DNA from: JASGDC01 sp047608145 | GTDB lineage: Bacteria; Actinomycetota; Actinomycetes; Actinomycetales; Micrococcaceae | Direction: 5' to 3' | DNA length: 64,000 bases | NCBI GenBank assembly: GCA_047608145.1 | Contig: JASGDC010000019.1 | Coordinates: 1-64,000 of the forward strand | Part shown: piece after piece, positions 41,758-49,943 of the stretch | Numbering within the stretch: the first letter of the stretch is position 1 | How the letters are laid out: each line of letters begins with the position of its first letter | Notes under the pieces: model-generated | What the model saw: only the letters and a program-made list of their open reading frames with translations | Told to the model about the DNA's origin: nothing | The model's database searches: none | Translations under genes and position numbers: made by a program

Positions 41758-43194
41758 TTAGTCGTTTGAAAGATCCGCGCCGTTACTAGCAATTACTTTT
41801 TTGTACCAGGAAAATGATTTCTTCTTGCTACGTTTCAGTGTTCCTTTACCTTCGTTATCACGATCAACATAAATAAAACCGTAACGTTTCTTCATCTCAC
41901 CAGTACCAGCAGATACCAAGTCGATACAACCCCAAGTTGTGTAACCAAGAAGATCGACACCATCAATATCAATAGCATCCCGCATTGCTTCAATGTGCTC
42001 AGCCAAATATTGAATACGGTAATCATCTTCAATATAACCATTTTCATCTGGTATATCAGCTGCACCTAGACCATTTTCAACTACAAACAATGGTTTTTGG
42101 TAACGATCGTAAATCTGGTTCATTGTAATACGGAAACCTAGCGGATCAATCTGCCAGCCCCATTCACTTGATTCAAGGTAAGGATTTTGCACTGTATCAA
42201 AAATATTACCACTTGTAGTATTACCAAGCACCTTTGGATCTACCGTAGCAATACGAGAAGAATAATAAGAAAATGAGATGAAATCTACAGTATACTCTTT
42301 AAGAATATCTAAATCTCCATCTTCCATTTTCACGTCAATACCTTCACGTTCCCATAATTTCTTAATGTAATTAGGATATTCACCGCGAGACTGCACATCA
42401 ATGAAGAAATAACTGTTACGGTCATTATTCATTGCTTCAAATACATCTTTAGGGTTAGGCGTATAAGGATAGTAAGAGCCAGAAGCAAGCATACAACCAA
42501 CTTTATTTTCTGGATCAACTTCATGAGCAATCTTAGTAGCGATTGCACTTGCAAGTAACTCATGGTGTGCAGCTTGATATTTAACTTGCTCTTTATTTTC
42601 ATCATCACCAAGGTAAAGACCAGCACCCATAAATGGCGCGTGCATTAGCATGTTAATTTCGTTGAAAGTCAACCAGTATTTAACTAAGCCTTTGTAACGG
42701 TTAAAGATAACATTACAAAGATTTTCATAGAAATCCACTAGTTTACGGTTGCGCCAGGCCCCGTACTTCTCTACCAAATGCATTGGGCAATCAAAGTGTG
42801 TAATAGTTACCAATGGCTCAATACCATGTTTTTTACACTCTTTAAACAAGTCTTCATAGAACTTTAAACCAGCTTCATTTGGCTCTTTCTCATCGCCTTT
42901 AGGAAAAATACGACTCCAAGCAATCGAAAGCCGATAAGTTTTAAAACCCATTTCAGCAAAAAGTGCAATATCTTCCTTATAGTGATGGTACATATCAATA
43001 GCTTCTTTAGCTGGATAAAAATGCTCATCATCAAAATCAAACATCTTCATTTCACCAGTAATTACAGCCATACGATCTTCACCAACAGGTGCTACATCAA
43101 CATTAGCTAAACCACGACCATCTTCGCCATAACCGCCCTCACATTGATTAGCAGCTGTAGCGCCACCCCATAGAAAACCCTCTGGGAAACCCAT
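41758..43194 (-). CDS. Second 6-phospho-beta-glucosidase (GH1), orphan
   Basis: 478 residues, close in sequence to the enzyme at 29988-31415. FLWGGATAANQCEGGYGEDG begins it; acid/base Glu in YWLTFNEIN; nucleophile in LFVVENGLGA; phospho-sugar binding end GTLKRSKKKSFSWYKKV. AGGAGG lies directly upstream of the ATG, the strongest SD seen in the window, suggesting high expression. No PTS genes adjoin it, so its substrate must come via another permease. Own terminator at 41671-41726. Confidence 0.94.
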   Translation of the reverse strand: MGFPEGFLWGGATAANQCEGGYGEDGRGLANVDVAPVGEDRMAVITGEMKMFDFDDEHFYPAKEAIDMYHHYKEDIALFAEMGFKTYRLSIAWSRIFPKGDEKEPNEAGLKFYEDLFKECKKHGIEPLVTITHFDCPMHLVEKYGAWRNRKLVDFYENLCNVIFNRYKGLVKYWLTFNEINMLMHAPFMGAGLYLGDDENKEQVKYQAAHHELLASAIATKIAHEVDPENKVGCMLASGSYYPYTPNPKDVFEAMNNDRNSYFFIDVQSRGEYPNYIKKLWEREGIDVKMEDGDLDILKEYTVDFISFSYYSSRIATVDPKVLGNTTSGNIFDTVQNPYLESSEWGWQIDPLGFRITMNQIYDRYQKPLFVVENGLGAADIPDENGYIEDDYRIQYLAEHIEAMRDAIDIDGVDLLGYTTWGCIDLVSAGTGEMKKRYGFIYVDRDNEGKGTLKRSKKKSFSWYKKVIASNGADLSND

Positions 43195-43296
43195 CGAATT
43201 CCTCCTAGAATTATTAAAATTAATTATTTATATTGTACATGCTCAATTCTTAAGGCACTCTATTAGAAATAATAGATATCCAGATAAACTTAGAAT

Positions 43297-43674
43297 ATGC
43301 ACTCAACTAACTATTATAATACTTTTATTTCCGTAGCAGAAGATCGCTCCGTAACTCCACCTAGCCGCAAACAAAAAATCAATAGCAGAGCTTACTTATG
43401 AAATGCTTAGTGAGCATGATTGCGAATATACTTCCAACGATACCCTTTATGAAGTTAATGGAAAACGCAAAGGACCAACTCACGAAGAATTCTTTGCTAA
43501 AGGTCAGGCCTGTTTTGCGCTTCCTCACTGACTAAACGTTATGGCTGGGGCGTCAATAGCAATGATGAGGGTAAAATTGCAATTTACCCTATGGACTCCG
43601 CTGAATATCAACAGCTTGCAAACGATACTAATTTAAAATAATTACATGGAATGCGTAGCTCTCGCAAATCCTAA
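43297..43674 (+). pseudogene. Decayed DUF6157-like gene
   Basis: From ATG 43297: MHSTNYYNTFISVAED, then a frameshift leading into ELTYEMLSEHDCEYTSND and PTHEEFFAKGQACF, a second frameshift into SLTKRYGWGVNSNDEGKI and AIYPMDSAEYQQLAND, then a TAA followed in frame by LHGMRSSRKS. The order matches the DUF6157 family from first to last residue. Two frameshifts and one stop make it dead. It ends shortly before the ArsR gene, which may have used the remaining region as leader. Confidence 0.8.
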
Positions 43675-43726
43675 CCTCGATAGCTTTTGTTTGACTTTAT
43701 CTATTTCACAAAGTATATTTAACCAC

Positions 43727-44059
43727 ATGGTTAAACAAGTGGAAGAATTAGATGCGATCTTCAGTTCCCTAGCCGATAAAACTCGCAGGGACATCTTAGA
43801 AAGAGTTGCACAAAAAGAGCATACTGTCGGCGAGTTGGTCATTAACTATGACATAAGTTTCCCAGCAATTTCAAAACACTTAAAAGTACTCGAAAAGGCT
43901 CGTTTAATCCAAAGACGGAAACAAGGAAAGCAACATTTTGTAAAACTTTCTCCTACTGCTTTGAAAAGTGCCGATGATTATCTTGAACGATATCGTTTGA
44001 TATGGCAAAGTCGCGTTAATAAACTTGAAAATTTAATAAATGACACTAATGAAAGGTAA
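43727..44059 (+). CDS. ArsR-family regulator (paired with SRPBCC protein)
   Basis: 110 residues. Winged-helix core: LDAIFSSLADKTRRDILERV, HTVGELVINYDISFPAISKH, LKVLEKARLIQRRKQGKQH. No Cys metal site, as in ArsR members paired with AHSA1/SRPBCC proteins. ATG 43727 (MVKQVEELD) matches family starts; the frame extends back to 43646 but that part is the dead DUF6157 tail. The SRPBCC gene follows after 5 bp, forming a two-gene unit. Confidence 0.88.
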   Translation: MVKQVEELDAIFSSLADKTRRDILERVAQKEHTVGELVINYDISFPAISKHLKVLEKARLIQRRKQGKQHFVKLSPTALKSADDYLERYRLIWQSRVNKLENLINDTNER

Positions 44060-44064
44060 GAATC

Positions 44065-44577
44065 ATGGCTAAGGTAAATGTAAGCAAGGATTTAGAGCAA
44101 AAAACGCTAACAATTGAAACAATAATAGCTGGCCCTAAGGATAAGGTTTGGCAAGCTTTTACTGAAAAAGAATACTTTGAAAAATGGTGGGGTCCAGAAG
44201 GTTGGGATACCACTACAAAAGAGTTCAACTTCGAAGCTGGTGGAAAAATTCATTATGGAATGAAGTGTGTAGATAAATCTCAAGGTGAATGGTACGGGCA
44301 AGAAGCTTGGGCCCTTATGGAAATAAAAGAAATAAATCCAAAAGACAGTTTCACCTACATCGATTACTTCTGCAAAGAAGATGACAATGATGAAATTGAT
44401 ACTAATATGCCAACAATGACCGTGACCAACGAATTCATTGCTGAAGGTGATAACACTAAGCTTATTAGCACTACTAAAGCAGATACAGTTGAACAACTTG
44501 AACAGGTACTAGAAATGGGCATGGCAGAAGGCCTTGCAAGTCAGCTAGACAAGCTAGATGCACTATTAGCAAAGTAA
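44065..44577 (+). CDS. SRPBCC/AHSA1-domain protein
   Basis: 170 residues of the START-like fold. IIAGPKDKVWQAFTEKEYFE, KWWGPEGWDTTTKEFNFEAG, GGKIHYGMKC and the final helix MGMAEGLASQLDKLDALL are typical of the AHSA1/CalC subgroup that binds hydrophobic ligands. Together with the upstream ArsR it forms a common pair; function unknown beyond that. A terminator hairpin follows at 44604-44640. Confidence 0.85.
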   Translation: MAKVNVSKDLEQKTLTIETIIAGPKDKVWQAFTEKEYFEKWWGPEGWDTTTKEFNFEAGGKIHYGMKCVDKSQGEWYGQEAWALMEIKEINPKDSFTYIDYFCKEDDNDEIDTNMPTMTVTNEFIAEGDNTKLISTTKADTVEQLEQVLEMGMAEGLASQLDKLDALLAK

Positions 44578-44603
44578 TATAATACCCTATTAAAATTTAA
44601 GGT

Positions 44604-44640
44604 TGCTCATAATCTAATCGTTATGAGCAGTCTTATTTTT
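44604..44640 (+). terminator. Terminator after the ArsR-SRPBCC unit
   Basis: TGCTCATAA (44604-44612) pairs with TTATGAGCA (44621-44629), followed by GTCTTATTTTT. Confidence 0.75.
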
Positions 44641-44685
44641 AACTACACAATCTCATAAATGTTAATCTGGATAACCAATTATTAA

Positions 44686-45061
44686 TCAAAGACTATCTTC
44701 TAAATCTTTCTCCGTAGGCTCTGAATATCTTAAGACATCTTGCCAAACACCGACTACTGCATCAGGTATTGGGCCTGTATTGCTAAACTTCGCGTACTTC
44801 CCTGCTGGTACTTCAATAGTTCGTTCATCAGCTTACGGTTTACGATTAATAAAACCAACAATTACACTAAAATCATCGTGATTGTTCCCCCGCATAGTCG
44901 GTATAAACAGCAGCTGGTAAGTTCGGATCCACAACTTTTCGAGTCTCTGCCCAAGCTTGTGCAAGCTTACTATCAGCACTGGCTTCTATCTCGTTATTAG
45001 TGCGAATTTCTATTCCAGTTACAGTCTTAGCGTCAAGTTCTACAATTTTGAAGTCAGCCAT
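44686..45061 (-). pseudogene. Decayed GyrI-like/effector-binding domain gene
   Basis: ATG 45061: MADFKIVELDAKTVTGIEIR, then NLPAAVYTDYAGE in one frame. After a frameshift near 44880 it resumes as DFSVIVGFINRKP, a TAA, then RTIEVPAGKYAKFSNTGPIP, VVGVWQDVLRYSEP and the stop at 44686. VPAGKYAKF and VWQDV are typical of the GyrI-like effector-binding fold. One frameshift plus one stop inactivate it. Its 5' end overlaps tagI by 8 nt, so it was once co-transcribed. Confidence 0.75.
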
Positions 45062-45644
45062 TATTATACTTATCAATTAATTCATTTATTTCATCATATC
45101 GAAAGCAACTAGTTAAATGGTCATTAACTAGCCCTGCTGATTGGATATAAGCATAGATAATAGTAGGACCGACAAAGTTAAATCCACGTTTTTTCATGTC
45201 TTTACTAATCGCTTCAGAAACTTCAGTAACTGCTGGAACTTCAGCTAATTCTTCCCAGGAATTAACAATGGTTTTATGATTCACAAAACCCCATAAGTAG
45301 TTATCAAAGCTATCGAATTCTTCTTGAACCTTCAGATATGCTTTGGCATTGCGCACAGCAGAAGCAATCTTTAACTTATTACGAATAATCCCCGGGTTTT
45401 GGCGCAGTTCTTCGCATTTAGCTTCATCATAGTTAGCTACTATCTCAATCTCGAAATTGTCAAAAGCTTTGCGATAATTCTCACGCTTAGTCAGAATCGT
45501 ATCCCAACTCAAACCGGCTTGCGCACCGTCTAGTATTAGAAACTCAAAAAGTTTTCGATCATCATATAATGGCACTCCCCATTCAGTGTCATGATACTTA
45601 ACTGCTAATTCGTTTTTGGGCCAACCACAACGCGTCTTTTCCAT
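45054..45644 (-). CDS. tag: DNA-3-methyladenine glycosylase I
   Basis: 196-residue HhH glycosylase that removes 3-methyladenine. The zinc site is Cys and His in RCGWPKNELAVKYHDTEWG plus NDHLTSCF near the C-terminus. Family motifs DRKLFEFLILDGAQAGLSW and GFNFVGPTIIYAYIQSAG (base-binding) are intact. A second, unrelated alkyl-base glycosylase (Mpg) is encoded at 61.7 kb. It precedes the dead GyrI-like gene in the same direction. Confidence 0.95.
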   Translation of the reverse strand: MEKTRCGWPKNELAVKYHDTEWGVPLYDDRKLFEFLILDGAQAGLSWDTILTKRENYRKAFDNFEIEIVANYDEAKCEELRQNPGIIRNKLKIASAVRNAKAYLKVQEEFDSFDNYLWGFVNHKTIVNSWEELAEVPAVTEVSEAISKDMKKRGFNFVGPTIIYAYIQSAGLVNDHLTSCFRYDEINELIDKYNNG

Positions 45645-45680
45645 TATTCTTTAAATCTTTCGAGTTTGTAGAATTTTACT

Positions 45681-46487
45681 TTATTTAATCTGCTTAAGAG
45701 CTTCCATATCACTATCAGAAATAATGAAATCTACCTTGGTGTTAACACGCATATGCTCAATATTGGTAGTTTTTGGCAATGGCAAAGTATCAAGTTGCAG
45801 TGCATAACGGATACATAGTTGAGCTATTGATACCTTATATTTATCTGCAATTTCCTTTACCTCAGTATTTTTTAATAGGTCTCCATGCGCAATAGGTGAA
45901 TATGCCTCCACTAAGATATCTTTATCTTGGCAGTATTTAATAAGGCTTTCTGGTGTATCACCAATATGCACTAGTAATTGATTTACCATTGGCACTACTT
46001 TGCAATCAGTTAGGATATTTTCTATATCTTCTTCTTTGAAGTTTGATATTCCAATTGAACGCATTTTCCCTGCTTTATAAGCATCTTCGAGTGCGCGCCA
46101 AGCCTCACGGTTACCTTTTTCGTAGCCAGCACCACCTAGATCATCCCATGGTTGTGGGCTATGAATTAGCATTAAGTCTGCATACTCTAGACCCAATTTA
46201 GTAAGTGAGCCATCAATTGCTTCTACAGCTTCCTTATAGGTTTTAATTGATGCAGAAAGTTTTGTCGTGATGAAAAGTTCCTCACGTTTAATGTCAGAAG
46301 ACTTTATTGCTTTGCCGACACCAACTTCATTTTTATATGCTTGTGCAGTATCAATGTGTCTATAACCTACTTGAAAAGCTTCTTCAACACTTTTAGTTAC
46401 TGATTCATCAGGGATTAACCAAGTACCTAAGCCTAGTTTGGGAATTGTTACGTCATTTTTTAATGTGAAAGTTTCGTTTAAAATCAT
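45681..46487 (-). CDS. Aldo/keto reductase (2,5-diketo-gluconate reductase-like)
   Basis: 268-residue TIM barrel. The catalytic tetrad is visible: Asp and Tyr in YRHIDTAQAYKNE, Lys in LFITTKLS, His in LMLIHSPQPW. NADPH binding is indicated by the C-terminal LPKTTNIEHMRVN. GLGTWLIPDE marks the N-terminus. Substrate is unknown; such enzymes reduce small aldehydes or keto-acids. It stands about 40 bp upstream of tag on the same strand and downstream of the IS607-like element. Confidence 0.92.
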   Translation of the reverse strand: MILNETFTLKNDVTIPKLGLGTWLIPDESVTKSVEEAFQVGYRHIDTAQAYKNEVGVGKAIKSSDIKREELFITTKLSASIKTYKEAVEAIDGSLTKLGLEYADLMLIHSPQPWDDLGGAGYEKGNREAWRALEDAYKAGKMRSIGISNFKEEDIENILTDCKVVPMVNQLLVHIGDTPESLIKYCQDKDILVEAYSPIAHGDLLKNTEVKEIADKYKVSIAQLCIRYALQLDTLPLPKTTNIEHMRVNTKVDFIISDSDMEALKQIK

Positions 46488-46764
46488 AATGTTATTTTCT
46501 AATATCCTATTTTATTATTTAAGTCTTTCTAGTTTACCTTTACGGTAATTTGAAACAGGGTAAAAGCGTGTGTTGGTAATTTCACACTCCCATAATGCTT
46601 CGGCACTTACCGTTGTGCCAGTGTTTTCGCTAGAACCTAGTCTGTAAACCACATCTCCCGTAATGGGTTGTTGCGTGGTTCGATAGTTTCTAGCTACCAT
46701 ACGACCCATAAGGTCATAACCATACAATCTCTTGGAAGTATGGCTCTCCTTACAGGAAGAAATC

Positions 46765-48185
46765 TTATTTAGGCAAGACATCTTTTAGTCCTTGCCCTTT
46801 CCTAGCTATCACAAGTGAAGCTCCTTGATGTCGATTGAGTGAACGGCAACCATACTTCTTGATACCAATCTGACTGGTATAGGCTGGGTTCACTTTCCTT
46901 AGTCCTACTTGCTTACGGATACAAGCATTAGTTAAGAGTTGTGTGTATTGTGAGTAAGCAAGTGATGAGAGCATTTTGTTATATGCCTTGCCTTGCTGGC
47001 TCTTGCCTTTGGTTTGTTTGGCTTTCTTGGTGTTGAAGTTCAGGTTCTCAATACTGATGTCTTTGTCCGTATTCCTTGCTAGTGCAACAATACTGGCAAC
47101 AGCTATACGCATTTCATTAAGTGCTTTCTTAGCGTCTTTGCCAGCATGCTCAAACCTGTATTCGTCTATCTTAACTAGGTTTCCATGCTCATTAGTTTCA
47201 GCCAACGTAATGAAACCGTCATTGAAGTCCAAGCCAATAGTTCCATAATTGTTTGTGGTTAGGCACTCATCAGGCTCACGTCTGATTGTAATAACACATT
47301 GGAGATAGATTTTAGTGCCGTCAAACAATACTCGGTAGTTGAGTGGTGCAGAGCCTTTATGCTCTAAGGTATTCAGGATATGTTCTTTGCCGTACTTGAA
47401 ATCGCACTTACCAGTAGCATACCTGTCTGTACCTTTTAGTTTGCTATCATGCTTACGCACCTTAATATCAAACGCACCAGTATCGTTAATCGTGAGCTGG
47501 AATAGCTGATTACCAGCAAGCTCATTCTTGTTTCCAAGCCACCACAAGCTACTATCACGCTTGCCAACGAACTTGTTATACCAGCCTGTATGAGAGTTAA
47601 GGTCATTATCATTAAGGTTAAACTGTTCCTTGAAAACACGTTTTGAACCGAAACAGATTTCAAACTTACCTGTCTTAATCGTCTGCTCTAGCTCGTCATA
47701 CTGCTGTTGCTTACGATTAAGACGTTCACGCTTGTAGTGCAAGGTTTTCTTATTCTTACGATACCTATCCAGTTCAGGTTCACTAGCACGATTATAAGCA
47801 ACTAGCTTTTGAGATCATTCTGCTGGCTTGAAAGGTCTGCAAGGCTCTTGTACAGTTCATCAACCCTGATACGCAACTGTTTCAACTCATACTGTTTCAA
47901 CTCTTTCATTGAGTTGTAGCGACCTACTACTGCTGAAACAACAGAGTTAGAAACTCTATCCACCACATCATACTTACTGTTTAGATGTTTGCGTAGCTCA
48001 CTCTTATTGGTCTGACCGTTAATGTACTTGTGCCAAACATCACGAAACATTGTATTGAACAGCACACGATACTCGCCAAAGTAATCAAACAACTCAGGAC
48101 TATCACTCTTGCTTAGTCTAGTCGTAATCGTGTATGACTGCTTAACAGTCTGCTCAAAATCATCATTCGTGAAAACATGGTACAT
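46765..48185 (-). pseudogene. Derived TnpB (OrfB) nuclease, split by a frameshift
   Basis: Part 1 (48185-47802, MYHVFTNDDFEQTVKQS..., 127 codons) is the N-terminal helical region. A frameshift near 47800 leads through LVAYNRASEPELDRYRKNKK into part 2 (47742-46765). This carries YGTIGLDFNDGFI (RuvC-I Asp), DISIENLNF (RuvC-II Glu) and SLNRHQGASLVIARKG at the RuvC-III place. There the usual Asp is replaced by His, and the zinc-finger CxxC pairs are missing (NPAYTSQIGIKKYG). This pattern fits a derived TnpB subgroup, from memory of the family, rather than decay alone. Confidence 0.7.
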
Positions 48186-48189
48186 AATC

Positions 48190-48408
48190 TTAGTCCAAAT
48201 CTAATAGCTCGTCATTAGTAGGTTGTAGCAAGTCCTCTAGCTCATCTTGTGTGATAGAGCCATGTTCCTCAATATACTCTTGGACTAGCTGAAACTTATC
48301 ATTACCATTACTCACAGTCATCAAGTAATCAGCAAAGATAGTATCTAACTTGCTAACATCAACCACATCTAGCAGTTCTAGTAAATTCTGTGCTTTCTTT
48401 TTAGCCAT
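48190..48408 (-). CDS. Small acidic protein between tnpA and tnpB of the IS607-like element
   Basis: 72 residues: MAKKKAQNLLELLDVVDVSK, then an acidic body with ITQDELEDLLQPTNDELLD. No membrane helix. It is 4 bp upstream of the TnpB frame and appears co-transcribed. I do not recognise it; small passenger ORFs in IS607-type elements vary. It lacks stop codons or frameshifts while both neighbours are broken. Confidence 0.5.
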   Translation of the reverse strand: MAKKKAQNLLELLDVVDVSKLDTIFADYLMTVSNGNDKFQLVQEYIEEHGSITQDELEDLLQPTNDELLDLD

Positions 48409-48446
48409 TATATTTATTCCTTAGTAGCTTTCTTTCTTGTCTTAGG

Positions 48447-49075
48447 TTACCTTTTCAGGCTCTTTTGTTTACTTTTGAGTTTCTTATTCTTGCTAGATTT
48501 TCTACCTCGTGAGCCATAGAGCTTACCTGAAAAACTAGCCAATAGGCTCATCATGTCCTCTGTAAGCTCTTCCTCGATACTTTTATCTTTCGTATCACGC
48601 ACAACTACGATTGGCACTCCATGAAACTTGAAAACAGTTTCTAGGTAGTTGAAACCGAAACGTGTGAGCCTATCCTTGCAAGTTACAAAGATACGGTTCA
48701 CTTCTCCGTTCATAGCCATATTCATGAGTTTCATTAGTTGCTTACGATTGTCTTTTAAGCCACTAGCAACTTCTTTCAAAACCAAAGGGTTCTGCAAGTC
48801 TGAAACATTATCAATAATGAAAGTAGCTTGCCTGTCTAAATCTCCTTGCTCTCCATTGGCATAGCGTGGGTAATTAAGTTGTAGTCGCCTTTATCTACGA
48901 TGATGATGTCGTAATCATTGCCTTCATTATCCCGCCCTATGTAATGCAGTCCTATCTCATCGTACTTATCAATACCATAACCAACGTATTTACGGTTATT
49001 AAGCATCACTTCGTCAAGTTGCTGCGTAGCTATGCCATGCTTAACCGCTGCATCTGTTAGCCTGTATTTCTTCAT
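48447..49075 (-). pseudogene. Broken IS607-type serine recombinase (TnpA)
   Basis: First frame (49075-48836): MKKYRLTDAAVKHGIATQQL, a MerR-like DNA-binding start. After a frameshift near 48870 the recombinase domain reads NGEQGDLDRQATFI, then VASGLKDNRKQLMKLMNMAM, VNRIFVTCKDRLTRFGFNY and DMMSLLASFSGKLYGSRGR, clear IS607 catalytic-domain landmarks including the CKDRLTRFG arginines. The Tyr-Xaa-Arg-Val-Ser motif with the nucleophile Ser is not readable at its expected place. Inactive. Confidence 0.7.
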
Positions 49076-49238
49076 AAGGTTATTGCACTACATAAACCTT
49101 ATGTTTGGCCTGCAAGAACACTTTGAGTCAAAAGAAATGGAATTAAACCACAATTTAGAATTGCCAAATACTATGCAAGAAGTTAAATACAATAAGTCCT
49201 ATAAACCTTGTGTGACACTCCTCTTTAAACTTAATTTT

Positions 49239-49943
49239 CTACCATTCTTGCTGCCATTGTTGCATTTGCCTAATCTCTTTACTTTGATCTTGCACAATCT
49301 GTTTAGTTAAATCTTTAACTTGCTGATGCTTTGCATTTTGTGCACCAGGTGCAGCCATATCAATAGCACCTTGATGATGCACAATCATTTGGCTTAAAAA
49401 TTCTTGATCAAAATCAGCACCACTTTTATCTTGCAAGTCTGTCATCATCGACTGCATATGCCCTGACATATCCGAGCTTTCTTCACTACTGCCACCATGA
49501 TTAGCGTGAGAATCATGACCATTAGGAGACTCTGCGCTACTAGATTTATACCCCCACTCTTTTTGCCAACTTTGCATTTGAGTAATTTCATTAGTTTGAG
49601 TGGAAATTATATTATTTGCCATATCTTTTATTTCTTGGTGTTGAGCTTTAGTTAAAGCTAGCTTAGCCATGTCCACAGCACCTTCATGGTGAATAATCAT
49701 ATTTTCAATAAAACTTTTATCATAAGCATCACCATGTAAAGCAGCATACGTTTTATACTCGCTACTGTCTTTCTGCACTAATGACTCACTAGAGTTACTG
49801 TTTTCTTGATTAACACTGTGGCTTGTAGTGCTTTCATCAGTGCCACCAAAATGGTTCTCAAGCTGTGGACCAATCGCAAAAGCAGCACCGACTACTAATA
49901 CCCCAATACTTGCTGTTATTAGAGTTTGTTTCTTATTTTCCAT
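49239..49943 (-). CDS. Tandem DUF305 protein, membrane-anchored
   Basis: 234 residues: an N-terminal membrane helix (TLITASIGVLVVGAAFAIG), a Ser-rich linker, then two DUF305 units: FIENMIIHHEGAVDMAKLAL and FLSQMIVHHQGAIDMAAPGA, each with a HHxGAxxMA metal-binding helix and a following MQxWQxEW helix (IKDMANNII, VKDLTKQIV precede). His/Met-rich DUF305 proteins are often in copper or silver resistance operons and may sequester metal outside the cell. It overlaps the copA 3' end by 11 nt. Last gene of the copper operon. Confidence 0.88.
   Translation of the reverse strand: MENKKQTLITASIGVLVVGAAFAIGPQLENHFGGTDESTTSHSVNQENSNSSESLVQKDSSEYKTYAALHGDAYDKSFIENMIIHHEGAVDMAKLALTKAQHQEIKDMANNIISTQTNEITQMQSWQKEWGYKSSSAESPNGHDSHANHGGSSEESSDMSGHMQSMMTDLQDKSGADFDQEFLSQMIVHHQGAIDMAAPGAQNAKHQQVKDLTKQIVQDQSKEIRQMQQWQQEW

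Larger units (their letters stand above)
46515..49075 (-). mobile_element. Degenerate IS607-like element (serine recombinase + derived TnpB)
   Basis: On the minus strand: a broken IS607-type TnpA (49075-48447), a small ORF (48408-48190) and a split TnpB (48185-46765), then a ~250-bp tail. Serine-transposase elements have no inverted repeats, so the ends are uncertain. The tail (46515-46764) is GC-richer than surroundings and is where TnpB systems encode their guide RNA. It also has an open frame (46515-46781) without family likeness, which I do not treat as a gene. Confidence 0.7.

Noticed and set aside
46515..46781. Open frame of 88 codons at the end of the IS607-like element
   Set aside because: No SD, no family likeness; it lies in the non-coding tail next to TnpB and is better seen as part of the element or its RNA.
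49032..49310. Plus-strand frame across the gap between the IS607-like element and the DUF305 gene
   Set aside because: No SD or family likeness; it reads into the antisense of the DUF305 gene.
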